From positions 662,600 through 726,599 of the forward strand of contig JANPWX010000073.1 of assembly GCA_024734555.1 (NCBI GenBank): a stretch of 64,000 nt of DNA. Reading direction: 5' to 3'. Source of the stretch: Trochalopteron elliotii. Its lineage: Eukaryota; Chordata; Aves; Passeriformes; Leiothrichidae. The position numbers and the translations under genes are program-made. Below are positions 49,201 through 62,185 of the stretch, piece after piece. Below the pieces are notes generated by a model. It saw only the letters and a list, made by a program, of their open reading frames with translations. It was not told the DNA's origin and searched no databases. How positions within the stretch are numbered: position 1 is the stretch's first letter; each line of letters starts with the position of its first letter.

Positions 49201-50851
49201 TTTAGTCTGAGATGAAGCCAAGATTTTCCTTTTTTTTAAAGCATGCAAGAAGAGAAAGACTGAGCTTGCCAGAAAAAAGAGAGAAATGCTTCCAGCCTAA
49301 AAAATGCGAAATAATTTCTGAATGTTAAGCAATGGGGTTAAATGTTTAGAGCTTCCAAAAATTTTGGGCACCGGGATGGAATTCATCTCCCTCCCTTGAT
49401 TGAATGCAGATGTTTGCATCTAGGCTCATCACTGTGAACCTCCTTTATAGTCAGCAAAAAGAAATGAACCATGCCCTTCAAGTGCCCGTTAGTTGTGGCT
49501 GATTATAAAAAGAGATATTGTACATGTCAAGGTCTGACGTGGGCATTGCACAGCTGGGGGAGAAGAATCCTCCCCTGACATCTCCTTTGAGAATCTGTCA
49601 GGAGAAATATTTTGAGCTCCAGCCCTGGAGCTGCTGCAGTTTAGTTCTTTAAAGAGGATGCAGGATGGTACCTCGGGGGAAGGATGGCCAGGCACGTGGC
49701 GGGCACAGGTCCCAGCTGGCACAAGAATGGCACTTGCTCTGCAAAGACATTGCGTAAGGAGGGCACCTGCCAGAGGGCAGGGAAAGCTCTGCTCCTCCAG
49801 TGCCCCTGCGTGGGCTCTGCCTCTGAGCTGCACTGCTGCAAAGAATAAGTGTCTGAGAGCCGGGTTGTGAAGGAAACTGTTCCCTGGGAATACACGGGCA
49901 GGTCTATCCTGGCTGTTTGGTTTGTGTTTAAGTTGTGGCGATGCTGGGGCTCCTGCTGGTGGCTGTAAGCACAGTGGGTCATGGTCACTGCCTGCTGTGT
50001 ACTCTGCCACCCTGGCTCTGTGCCTTGCATGGCCTCTGTGGGCTCAGAGGGACTGAGGCAGTAACAGGAAGCTTCAAGCTGAAGGGTCATTCCTGATAAA
50101 CAGGAACAGTACCCAGAAACAGATTGCAGAAATACTTGCTCTGTTGTGTCTGCAAAATGGCATCAGAGCTGCTGATACACTGAGATCTGTGACTTCTTTC
50201 AGCCATTTCTTCACAGCAAGTGAACTGGTGTTTGTTTAAATGTACAGGAATGGGAGCATAGAAAGGTTCTGAGGAACAAGAGAACAGAAAGCTGATACTG
50301 TGCAGGGAACACATGCCCTTAAGGCTGAGAGATTTGTGGGGCAAAACACCAGGACCAGGATTCCCCCCTCTGCACAGCAGAAACCAGCACTCACCTGAGT
50401 ATTCAGAATTTCACCTTCCCAGCAGACAGGACTGCAGAACTGCTAGAGGAGACATAATGTGAGGAGAAAAGAGAAGGAAGAACTCCCATACACAGGGACA
50501 AAAATCCTATTTCTTCCTCATGTTTCAAAGACCAACACCAGAACAGTTCTTATCTTGGGAACAGCAGAATACATCCCCACCAGTATTTTATAAATTTTAC
50601 TAAAGACTTTCTCTGTCATTTTGTTTTAACATAATGTAAAGTCACAGCAAAATGCAACAAATCTTTAAGAGAACAATACCATATAAATCAAGAGCAGCAC
50701 TGGTTATTATTATCATTATCAAGGTCATATTAACAAGATAGGAAGATTCAGTTGTTATGTGTTGGGAGACTAGATATGGCCATTATCTTTTCAGCTTTCT
50801 CCTACAGAGGCTACAGAATTGCCACTCTCCAAAATATTAATGTGTTATTAA

Positions 50852-50872
50852 ATATATATATATATATATATT
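50852..50872 (+). repeat. (TA)n dinucleotide microsatellite
   Basis: About ten TA units (ATATATATATATATATATAT) between AAT and TTAATGG. Confidence 0.95.
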
Positions 50873-53800
50873 AATGGAAACTTGTTAAGAGTACTCATAA
50901 TGGGTTAACATAGATTTATCCACTTTCTAAAGAATGCTTAAAAATGTTAGAGTTTTTCTGTGTTTGCACTCCTGTGCAATAGTCCTCAATGGGGATTTCA
51001 CTGGCTGTTCCCAGGCTTGGAGATGGACATGCAGCTACACAGGCTGATGGCAAAGATGGGATATGTAGGAGAAGGCTACAAGGTCTTTTATGAAGTAATG
51101 GCCATATTTCTTCTGGTTTTCACCCCCTCCCTTCAAAAGAACTCTATATACTTTCACGTTGATAGTAGTATCTTGATTATGAATAATCTTTCACTGTTCT
51201 TTTTTGATAGTCTTTCTTTAACCTCTATCACATTACACATGCATAAACTTATCAACCATGAAATTTTCTTTCATGATCACCACCAACTAGAAAACACTGG
51301 AGATGCCACTGGCCAAGCTCCTGTTACTGCTAGATTTTCTCCTCTTTCTGTGGTTGTACCTGGTTTCTAGAAGAAACACTACCCTGTTTGTCTTGTGCCA
51401 CAAATGTTTGTGGCACCCTCCTGGCAGATAGAGATAATTCCTGCCCCGAGGAGGTCTTGACTGCAGTTAAGAGACAAGAAAATGCTTCAGAACTCATATA
51501 TTTAGATAAATTTGAATATATAGATATATAATATTTTCTAATTAACATTTATTCTTTTTGTTTCAGCAGCTATACACAGTGGGTCAAATTAATCCCTGGT
51601 AAATTGTTACTAATCCCAGTATACATATGAATCTAATGTTTCCAGGCAGACAGAGACATTGCCTGGCCACTCCCTATCTGCACAGGTTGCTTTCAGTGGG
51701 AAGAAGCAGATCTTGCAAGTTTAAAGAAGCTGCTCACCTTTGTATTCCAAGCTGAGAAACTGGCCAAACTTTTGACAGCATGCAATTTCCCCATGAGATT
51801 TTGAGTATAGGTTGGGCTAAAATCATGTTTCTGAAGAGATTAAGATACTTTCCCATTCTGATTGTAGGAAATGTGGAGAAGTAAAATAATAAAGGTCATT
51901 TCAATTTTTTGTAACCCTCTAGGAGTGTTACTTTGGGCTGCTGCTCAAATCACCTGAATAATTTTGCTCTTCCCTGCATTTTTTTTTAATAAAGATGCTT
52001 CTATCAGTGCATCATTATTCAGTTCCTGGCAGCTAAGAAGACTCTTCTAGTTGCAATCATTAATGGCACCAATCAAACCTGAAGCTGAAATACCCCAAAT
52101 TTATTTAAACTCAGCCTCTTGCCAGACTTCAGAATTAATTATTTGCACATCTTCTGTTGTTTTACTTGTGTTAAGACCTTCCTGCTATTGCAGAATGAAC
52201 TAAGGGATCATAAGCAAAGAGATCAAAACACAAATCTTAGAAGATGTTTCTTTTCTGGATGAAATGTGACCTGGGCCTACTCTTAGCTGTTTTTCTGCCT
52301 TAGTCAAAAGTGAGTGCAGGATAAGAAGATACATAACACCGATGTGTGGCTGTACATGCAGCACACGAGCATTTACCTCAGCTTTCCTGATGCAGGATTG
52401 TGACCCTTGCACTCCCTGTATGAGCTCTGGGATCATACCACACGTTACCACTAGATGTCAAACTGTGTCCCAAATCCCACAAATGCCTCCAGTGTCAAGT
52501 GATGGAGGGCCCTACGGGCTGCTCCTGCTGTAGCAACCGTGTCAGAACAGATTTTAATTTAATCTCAGAGGAAAATGGTAGACAAATGATGGAATTAAGG
52601 GGTAGACACAGGGATTTCTAAAGGGGTACTTTGCCCACAGAGGCAGGATCAGGTGTTACTAACAGCTACTAACTATGTTTTTGTCCAAAAATTCAATCTA
52701 CCTGCTTGCACTGTAAATGAAAGAAAAAATTAGTATCAGTCGATAGGGGAAAAAGTTAACTTAACAGTAAGTAAGGCTATATTATTTTTTTGTTCCCTCT
52801 TGGCAAGTTTTAGTTGCTTTAAAACCAAAATCAGTAAGAAAAACTGAGGAGTCCTTAGCTTAGGACTGCAGCTCTAGCAGCATTCATACACAAAGCAGAA
52901 AAATCATGATCAGCATTGGGATCAAGGATTCCCCTGCATGCAACAAAATCCACAAGAGCAGCTTATTCCTTCAAATAGCTTAATCTGGAAGTGATGGAGG
53001 TGCTCCCTTGCAGATGAGCTGCACACTGAAGGCCCTAATGAAGGGTACTAACTACAGGTCCTGTGTTTCCTCATCAGGAGAGGCCTATGGCGCTGTTACT
53101 CTGGACAGGTTTGAACTCCTGCCTACCACAAGTTTGATTTCTCAGATGTGTGCTTCTTTTTGTTACCTTCAGGTTTAAATGACAGCTCTTTTACCACCCA
53201 AATAGGGTTGTTTCTCAACAGGAGGTGAAGAAATTCCCATCTAACTGAATGCTTTCTCCGTGAAGCTGTTACGTAAAGCAAGGATGGGATCTTGCCTCTG
53301 GCATATGTTGGAAAATACAGTTTGTTAGGTGTAGACTTCTGAAAAGACATGGTTTGGGCTTGTTTTAGCCTCACCAGCATCCTTCCTGTTTCTACCAAAA
53401 ATAAACACAGCAAAGCTTTTCTTCTTTAGCACTTTTAAACTTGGCTTTGTCATAAATTATGTCACAGGATGTCCCACATCACTACAACACACCACATCAC
53501 TACAGTGTGACATGGGCTGAGATCAGCCATGTGTGGGGAAGTGTCTGGGCCTCTCCTGCCTCTAGTTCCTTGTCATCATCTCTCACTGGATCAAGAGTAA
53601 TCAAGTACACTGGGTGCAGAGCCTCTCTCCATGGCCTAATCGGGGGGATTTCATTATCTGGCCTTCATCTTCTCATTTAGCAGTGGTGTCTTACACCTCT
53701 GAAAGGTATAAGGCACCCAAGCTCCCGCCCTGAGTAGAGCCTCAGTTCTTTCCCTGTCCATTTTCCACATACACTCAGCGTGCAAAGTTTAGTCATGGCT

Positions 53801-56369
53801 CATGTCCCTAATTGGGTCCTCCTCCATTCCCTCCTCCTGTGGTCTTCTTTTGTGGCTGGCAAGGTGGTAAGAGGCCCTGAGGCACAGCTCTGTTAGGACA
53901 GAGGGTCTGGTCCAACATGGCATGGTGGCTGTCTGCCTCCCACACAGGGAAAGGAGGCTCTGGCTGTGGGACAGCCAAAGAGCTGTGTGGGAAGGAAAGG
54001 CTGTCTGGGCCTCCAGCCCTCATCTGAAGACATTGTGTCAAGGCCCTCAGTAGGTCCTCTTTGGCAGCCTTGCTTTACTACACAGAGCAGCAGGTCTGAG
54101 AGCAGAGTCTCCTGGACAAAACAGGCTGCAGAACAAGCATGGTTAAGAAAGCTGCTGGGTCTTGTTAGTTGTCCCCAAAGCTGTCTCTCCAGCCAGAAAA
54201 TTTCATCTTGACACATGGGGAGGGCCTCCTCAGCAAGTGTGCTCTATCCAAACCAGTAAAGAAAGGGCCTTGCGCCAACAAAACCAGGCCAAAACTATGC
54301 AATCAGACCTCCAGCATGTTTAAAAATATCTCTGGGTCCCTGTACATCCCACTTCTCCTGGCTCCCTTTCTGCTTCGCAATGCGAGGAAGGAATCTCTAG
54401 CTAGCCGAGGTTTGGGATGTGGTTGAGATGTTTCTGTGGTAAAAGGGTGGAGCTTCCTTGTTTTCTTCTTTTTCCACAAAGTGCTCTGGCTCTTGGATAG
54501 TGACTGTTCAAAGAAACCATGTTGCTTTTCCTCTCCACCCCCTGCCTCTCCTTCCCTCGCTCGGAAGGTGAACGAAGAAGCTTAGGGATGACAGGGGGGA
54601 GGAGCAAGCCTGAGCTCTGCACCAAAGCTCTCATTACGGCAAGGTGTGGCCAGCACACCACAGCAGAGGCCAGCCAAGACAAGCACTTCCCTTCAAAGGG
54701 CCCTCCTTCCTACTGCACCAATATTGGGACACCCTTTCACGGGATTTCCTTACTGTGGCAACCCACACCCACACAGTATTTAAAAGAAGGATCATTTTGG
54801 GGTTATCCTTGTGTCACTACCTGCTCCACTTGCCTTAAGAGTTGCCTCCAGCAACCAAACAACAAATTATCAGGGGCAAGCAGGGATGGGGACATGGAGA
54901 ACATGAGGGTGCCCCAGGATAGCAATGAAATGAAGTGGCTTTTGGCAGCTTGACAATATAATTTCTCAGTCATCATTTCTCTCTCTGAATTTTATATCTG
55001 AGGCTCTATCCTGTTCTGAATATAATGAGAAAGTTATTCTCCTTCGATAGCAGGCAGTTTTACACTTAAATTTTCTCCCTTCAGCATCCTCCTTAAGTGA
55101 AAGATACAGGTGTAGAAATTAACAGCACTTGGAAGTAACAATGATGGTCTTTTTACAATCAATCTTGGCATGAGACTGTGTTGTGATTTTCCTCAGGCCA
55201 TGTGGTCTCACTCGTCACAGCTGGCCTAAATGCCCGAAACCACAACTAGTCAAAGTTCACAGTCAATCCATGGAGGAGAGGAAGAAACTGCAGAAAACTT
55301 GCCAGATAACCTAAGACAATAAAGAACCTGAGGAAATTTCACTCTGCCCTGGGATACTCCAAAAGTAGAAAAAGCAGTGAGATTTGCTGAATAAACAATT
55401 CATGGCAAAATTATTCACTGACATTAGAAGCCAAATAAAAGGAGGGAGAAGGATCTGGAATGTTTTATGGTAATAGAAGGTATGATGGTATTGGCACAGG
55501 AGGAATGTACTTCCTAGGAGAGATGACAAAGAGGATTTGTCTCCTTATTGGCATTTTTCAGAAGCACAACAAGAGGTATGACTCTAGAAGAAAAATAGAA
55601 GCCGTTTTTATCCACAACCTATAGATCCTGGGGCCCCAGAGCTGAGCTGTCACATCTTATTTTTATATCCTACTCCCAGCGTGTGAGCGTTTTACCAAGA
55701 TGTTTTCTTTTCTCTCATTTCATACGTTCAGCGATTGCTATTGTTCTGCAGTCTCCAAAGAGGCTCTGGGAGCCCAAGGACAGCACAAAAAGCTGAAGTA
55801 TGGGAAACATTGTACCCGGAAAGGGCAGAGCAGGACTGATAGGGGTGACAGAGACTCCAAGGCCTTCTGGAAATGCGGCGCCTGACTGTCCCTGATGCAA
55901 GAGCTGTACTCAGGTGCTGTGGCATTTCACAGTGAGTTCAAAAAGTGTTCATAACCCTCGGGTATTGAGTGGCTGTGGTTTCACATGCCTGTAATAAGCA
56001 GGAGCTAGTGTTAGCCTAGAGTGAACAGAAAAAAGCGATGTTTTGTAATATTTTTTTCTTCTGTTTGGAGGCTGCTAAGCACATACTGAGTGCTGGGGGT
56101 TTCCACTGCTATCTACTTCTTCTCTGTTTTTTTTTTGGCTGAGCAAAGCCAGCAAACATGTGAGAAATTGTGTTACTTATTGCAAAGGTTAAGCTGAAAA
56201 GATGATCTTGCTCAAACTCATTTGTGGGTAGCCTAAATAGTTTAAAAGGGAGACAACTGTGGGTTGGCACAAATTGGGGTATCTTAGAAAAGGATTTGTA
56301 GTTTCCACATGACTGATATATGATTATGTCTGTTTGAGATGGTGCGCTTTAAAAATATCAGATAGCAAA

Positions 56370-56770
56370 AAAAGGATGATTGGTGTAATCTATTTTAATT
56401 ATGCTTCATATTTGTAGTTATTTCTAAAACTCCATAAAAATTTCCAGAAAACAAAACTAAACTGAACTAAAAAGGTTGTTTCCTGTTAGCTGGTAATTAA
56501 AACATCCTGATTTGAAACTAAATATAGCCCTTCCTCTAAATTTGGTAATTTTTTGCTAGACTGGGCTCTCTGCACATGTAAATAGAACAATCTAATTGCT
56601 CACTTTTATTCAAATCCATAATTTGCATTTACTTATGTTAGAAAATACCGAATGGCTTTGCTTATTTATGTGATAATTATTTTTTTTGCTTTGATTTGTG
56701 TCAAGCTATTTTTAGGTAAGAATTGAAATTCAATTAAGATGCAGAAAGACAGCATTTAAATTGTACTTTT
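56370..56770. promoter_or_regulatory. Candidate conserved non-coding element, AT-rich
   Basis: Some 400 bp of AT-rich, non-repetitive DNA with TAATTA (56494-56499), a perfect octamer ATTTGCAT (56621-56628), a perfect MEF2-type word CTATTTTTAG (56706-56715) and AATTGAAATTCAATT, a near-palindrome, next to it. No ORF. It resembles vertebrate developmental enhancers, but single MEF2-type words are expected by chance several times in 64 kb. Confidence 0.28.
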
Positions 56771-58962
56771 TATTTGATAATGGAGCTACCCAGTAGTTGT
56801 ACAGGACATAGAAGCTGATCAAATTGATTTAGCAAGGAAAGCAAATAGTATCTGTAGGTGTGAATTTAATTGTTTCTTTTTGGTTCATATGTCTTACAAG
56901 GTTTTAGAGCTAGTAGATCTCAGCCTTTCCAGCCTCACTTGTAGTGAGTCCAAAGAAGAAGATCTAGTCTTCCTTGGTTTTCCAACTTACTATGAACTTT
57001 GTAGTGCTGGTAAGAGCAATAGTTGTTGAATCAAAATAAAAATAAATAATGAATAAATTTAAGAAAACCTCCCAAAACTTCCAGAAAAAGGCTGCAAATT
57101 GTAGGAAAAGGAGCTCCCAGACTTCAGCAGATTTGTCTAGTTTTTTCACTGGTGACTTACCTCACATCGCTGGTGTGAGATTAAGCCTTTAGTACACAAA
57201 ATTTCCCATTGATTTCTCAAACAGCTTTCTTTTCTAAAAGGAAGGTCCATTTAATTTAAAAGCTAAAAACATAATTTAAAAAGCCCGAACCAGCTGTGAT
57301 TGCACCCCTAGCAGTCCTCCCATTGCTCCCACAATTTTCACATCTAAACAGAAGTTTCTGCAAGAGGCTCCTCCCAGAACAGGATCCATTCTGTGATCAC
57401 CAAACGCAGGTTTTTGTTGCATGTTCCTCAAACAATTAACACCCCCTCGGCAGCCATTTCACTGTCATCCCTGAGCTTCTCAGGATGTCATTAATCCACC
57501 TTCTCCTCCCAATTCTCCCTGCTGGCAACCTTTTCTGTTTCACATTCAGCTGGAACCCTGGACTTCCTCCAGCTGACTGTGCTGCCACAATAGGTCACAA
57601 AAGGACCCCAAGCACAAAATCCCCCTGGCCATTCAAGCAGTTCCCCAGTAGCCTTCTTTTAGGTGAAGGGCTGCAGCACTATCTTGGAGAGTCAGAAAAG
57701 CATGTGGCTGCAGACCAATCCCTCTCACATCTCCTAAGCAACCACTGAAATAGATGAACAGTCTTTTCAAAATGGCATCATGATGAAGTGATTTGGCAAA
57801 ATGCGAATATAATTTCCTGTTGACTGTTAGGGCTCCATAAATGATCTTTAGTCACTGAGCACAGTGGATCTGTGTTCTGCAATAAACAGCAAGTATGAAA
57901 TAACCTCCTTCTCTATTGCAACACAAACGAAGATCACAGATTTCTCGTCCAGCCTGTGTGCACTAAATCAGGAGCTACTACAGAGACATGCCTTTGTTTC
58001 TCAGCTTGACATCTAAAATTTTCCAAGTTTCTGGGTTTGTATCTTTAATTTTTTTCTATACACTAATGATTGCTGTAGCTTTTTGGTAGTGTTTTATTCT
58101 GAAATCTGAGAGTCTTACAAGAAACCCCCTGACACCAGGAACTGGGACTTTAAGGCAGCTGCTCTGTGACAATAATATTACAGCCCAGAAAACCCAACAC
58201 ATAGTGGGTTTTCTAATAACTCCCTTATCTCCTATGACAAAGGCAATTCCCAATTGACTCAGTTTTATTAGGGGCCTTTGACTTACTCAAATTGTCTTCT
58301 GTGATATGTTGAAGTGCAACACTGTGGAGTCTTGCATGCTGTGTCCTATAGGCCCTGTCTGCTAGGGGTCAGTCTGAAATACAGCCTCTCCTTGCTGCAT
58401 TAATTTCTCTCTTTTACTGATTTACCTGTACAATATGAATTGCAGCACTCAAGCAGCTCCTTGTACCATCCATTCATCTACAGTTTCTCCCTGAGACTGC
58501 TGTCCTACAAAGCCCATGAATCAGTGTTGTGTACCCATGGTGTCAAAATATTATTATTTACTCATTTTTTGCCCCAGCTGCATTTTTCCTGACAGCATGT
58601 GTTCTCCTAAGCTGTTCTTAAAAGTTGGTTCCATTTTCAAGTTGGAAATACTTGGTATTGTTACAAAAAGATGCTATATAACTGTAACTCAAACCATTGG
58701 ATTTGTCACAGCATCTCTTAAATTTGCCAGAGAACTGTATGTATGGGGTGATCAGTGGAGTCAGAGTATGACACTGGCACTGGGGTCGCATGCGTGCCTG
58801 CCCTCCTCCTCACAAGAGATTTATACCCCTCTTCTCAGGCAGGACTACCAGATGTCTGTGTGGTCTAGGCAGATTCTTTTCTATCTAGTCTTTCTCTTCC
58901 CCTAAATGTTGCTATAATTCTGGTACTCAGCACCTTTCCTACTCAGCTGGAAAGGTGTGTGG

Positions 58963-58987
58963 TTTTTTTTTTCTTTTTTTTTTTTTT
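58963..58987 (+). repeat. Poly-T run with one C interruption
   Basis: T10-C-T14 followed by AAATTGAG. It could be the complement of a poly-A tail of an unrecognised minus-strand retroposed fragment. Confidence 0.9.
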
Positions 58988-59278
58988 AAATTGAGAAAAC
59001 CTCTCTAGTGCTTATGGGTCTAAAGGAAAACCCAAACCTGATCCAGCTGAAGGATGTTCCTGGAATCTCCCTCAGGGATACACATGTCCTTTTCTAGCTA
59101 GAGATAATTTGGCTCAGACGGCCAAAGGAAGCAGCAAAGTTGGAACTCAAGGTAATGGAGCAAATCCATTTTGGATGCAAATCCGTGATTTCCAGGCTCT
59201 CATCATTTAGGCTGCTGTGGATCAGGCAGACCTCTCAGTCTTAAAAGAAACTTTCATTCTCTCTTCTCCCTGTATGAC

Positions 59279-59314
59279 TTGTTTGTTTGTTTGTTTGTTT
59301 GTTTGTTTGTTTTC
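59279..59314 (+). repeat. (GTTT)n tetranucleotide microsatellite
   Basis: About eight GTTT units followed by a C/T-rich segment (CTCCCCCCTC). It is translated in shadow frames as repeated Phe-Val-Cys-Leu, which is not a real protein. Confidence 0.96.
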
Positions 59315-62082
59315 TCCCCCCTCTTTTTTTGCTTTGGCTCCATTTGTTTAAAACAAGCAAAAGTAATCTTGGTTTTGCCCTGCACACCAGTAGGGCTGGG
59401 GCTGCTTCTTCTCTCCCCTTACAGTGCTGCTATAGCAGAGAATGGTGGCCAAACACGACAGGAGCACAGAAGAGAACAATTTGAGGGGTGAGGGAGAAGG
59501 GCATCTGACCACACCTGTAACCCTATATGTACATGAGCAGCTTCTACTACAATCAGGGCAGAGATAGCAAAAGCTTTCCAGGAACAACCTGCTGCTAAAA
59601 TGCGCTCTGGCAGGAATACAGGATTAGGGGTGAGGGAGAACACAGAGCAGATCTTACACTGCTCCTTGCCATCCTGATTTGTTGTCTCTTGGCATTCCTC
59701 CCGTGTCTTCTGACAGCTCCTCAAAAACAGTCCCTGGGGCAGGGCCACACCACAGAGCTCTCAGCAAGGGGAAAAAGCCCATGGTGGAGGTTGAAGTGAA
59801 GAGTCACAATTGCTTCCCATTTCCCAGTACAGTATGTTACAAGGGGCCCATTGCAAAGCTTGGCTGCCTGACAGTTTTGTTTGCAAGAGCATTGGCCCCT
59901 TTCCAAGCAATTCTTTCAGGTCTCATTGTTTGGTAGGAAAAAAACAAGGGGAACAGCACTGGGTGGGCACACCAGAAGAGGGTCTAAATATAGCAGGACA
60001 GCATCAGGGAGCCAGGCTTCTTAGCCAAAGCTTACTCTGAAGATGATAAACCCACTCTGCTAGTCTACAGAAAAGACACCACTCCTGCTGAAGGCACCCC
60101 AGTTACAGAGGAGAGGGCTCTCTAGATGTCCCAGTCCTCTTGGCCAGCTACAACGATGCTACACTAGCCATAAAAGTTGAAAACAGCCTGTTAAGCAGAG
60201 TAAGTAATTGCAAAGCATAAAGAGAATATCATTGGGTCTAGCCTGAAGTCTTCTGAGTACTTTCTGAAATAATTTACACTCTGTATAACTTCAGCATGAG
60301 TCAGGAAATAATCTGAACTACAGATTTAGGTAATGAGGTGTCACAATGAAGACAAGTCAAGCCCTTTCGACCTGTGATGGAAAGAAGATAACTTTGTGCC
60401 ACCTTTGCCTGGAGGTGTTGAGATTCAGTAGGATTCAAACGAAATAATTTTGCTGAGAGAACTGCAGAGCTGGTGATATTTCTGAAAGCAGAGGAAAAGA
60501 GAAAACAAGTGTGCTAAAGAAGTTTAAAAACATCCTTCATAACTTGGCATATACCCACAGAAAACACATCTCGCTAGGACAGCCAGGGCACAGGTAAGGA
60601 AATGTTAAAGGAGAAACGTGGCTTTTCCTGAAGGAGTATATGGAGAGCTTTAATTTTACACATCCTGAGTGAGGGGACACTCAAATTTCAGGCAGAAGGA
60701 ATCTCCCCACAGAGCTGATTTTCCTGCTCGGCACCTTCAGCATTTGAGAGCACAGTAGAAAGGCAAGTTGTTTTTCCACTTAACCTAGGGGCACGCCTGA
60801 CCAAGAAGAGAGATGTGGTGTGAGACAGGAAGAAAAAATATGAAGGAAGAAGGAATATGATCAGCCTTGCAGAGAAGACAATAGGAGATCATTTGTGCAG
60901 ACCCACCAGAGCATTTCCTACAGGGATTTAGCTCAGCCAGCAGAAATAAGAAACAAGAAATGTGCCAGAGCCTGCCACATGCAGGAACACCTGGCTTTGC
61001 CTGATGCAGCTGCTGGCACTCTCTGCCCCTCACAGCTGCCAGCCCTCGCTGAGATGTCTGCAAAGAGGACATGTGGCTTTTGCAAACTTGTATTTCCTCT
61101 CTTCCCCCTTCCTGCCACCAAATCACGCTCTGCCCTGTTAGAGACAGAGAGAAGGTGTGAAGCAGCAGACTATCCTAGCTGAAGACCACCACCATAGCTG
61201 GTGAGTCTTCATAGGAACGCATCCTTGTGCTGGATGTTCAGGCACAATAAAGGGAATCTTAGTTGAAAGCTTGTGCTAAAACAAGATATAAGTCTCTCAT
61301 ACAAAAGATGATTCATGCAAGTGATCAAGAGAAGACCTCAGAACAAAAGAAGTCAGGTTTTAAGTGACTTTTAAAAATAGCATGTAACAAGGTAGCTTTT
61401 ATCTCTGAAATAGTAAGTATCCCCTGAGCTATTTGTTGGGGTTTTTATTTCCAGCAACAAAAAAATATTATTATGAAACAGCCCTTATCTTTTACAGAAA
61501 GTGGCCAAAATGGATGACTGCTGGAGTGAACCCCCAAACCCTCTTCTTCTCTCCCTCACAGCTTAGTCCTTGTGATAGAAATTAATTCTCAGCCCTTCTC
61601 AGCCTTGAATCACCATTAAAATGATGCAAGACTGCTGTTTTGATGCAGTCAGGTTAACCCACAACTTCCTTTTCCTGTGGCAATGGGATTAGCAGAATGA
61701 ATGATAAGAGAGGTACATCTGAAAGTGGAAATACAGACTGTGGGTGCTGGTTTCAGCGTCCTCTGCATGGTGGTGAGATGAGCTAATCAGAAATTATAAA
61801 TGTGGTTTTTTTTACAGAGTGCTACCACTGGTTTTGTTCAGCAGAACCAAGGACAGGAGAGACTAAATAGTTCATTTTTTTATTTTATTATAGGCCTCTG
61901 GCTCAACAGATTTTTCATTACTGTTAGAACAGTGTTTATAGGCTAAAGGGCTGAGGAAACTGCAAAAAAACCTGTGGGCTGCAAATGTGGAGGAAGAGAT
62001 TGATACTTGAAACTCTCCTTCTATCTCTCAGGCTGTGGTAGTCAAGATCCCACATAGTGACAAACCAAGGGGTGTTTGAAGG

Positions 62083-62097
62083 GATAGACAGATAGAC

Positions 62098-62141
<44 letters not shown>

Positions 62142-62142
62142 C

Positions 62143-62173
<31 letters not shown>

Positions 62174-62185
62174 GATCGATCGATC
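62083..62185 (+). repeat. (GATA)n microsatellite with GACA and GATC variants
   Basis: About 100 bp: GATAGACA units first, then roughly twenty GATA units with one GATC interruption in the middle, ending in GATGATCGATCGATC. GATA/GACA arrays are common polymorphic microsatellites in vertebrates. The minus-strand translation gives a Tyr-Leu-Ser-Ile repeat that is not a protein. Confidence 0.98.

Noticed and set aside
49489..50090. 173- and 149-codon overlapping minus-strand ORFs in a GC-richer block
   Set aside because: Two different frames are open over the same DNA, as expected from composition; neither reads like a protein family and no convincing flanking splice sites were found.
51565..51610. 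Words resembling an old amniote repeat ('gggtcaaattaatccctggt')
   Set aside because: Too short and too diverged to assign to a family by eye.
60924..60990. tRNA A-box-like words (TTTAGCTCAGCCAGCAGA)
   Set aside because: No B box at the right distance and no cloverleaf can be drawn; not a tRNA gene.
4453..61381. Apparent scatter of perfect MEF2-type words (for example 4453, 20612, 47249, 56706, about 61372) as a muscle enhancer cluster
   Set aside because: The consensus is loose enough that roughly four to six matches are expected by chance in 64 kb of this composition; the count is not an enrichment. Only the copy at 63747 gains weight, from its promoter context.
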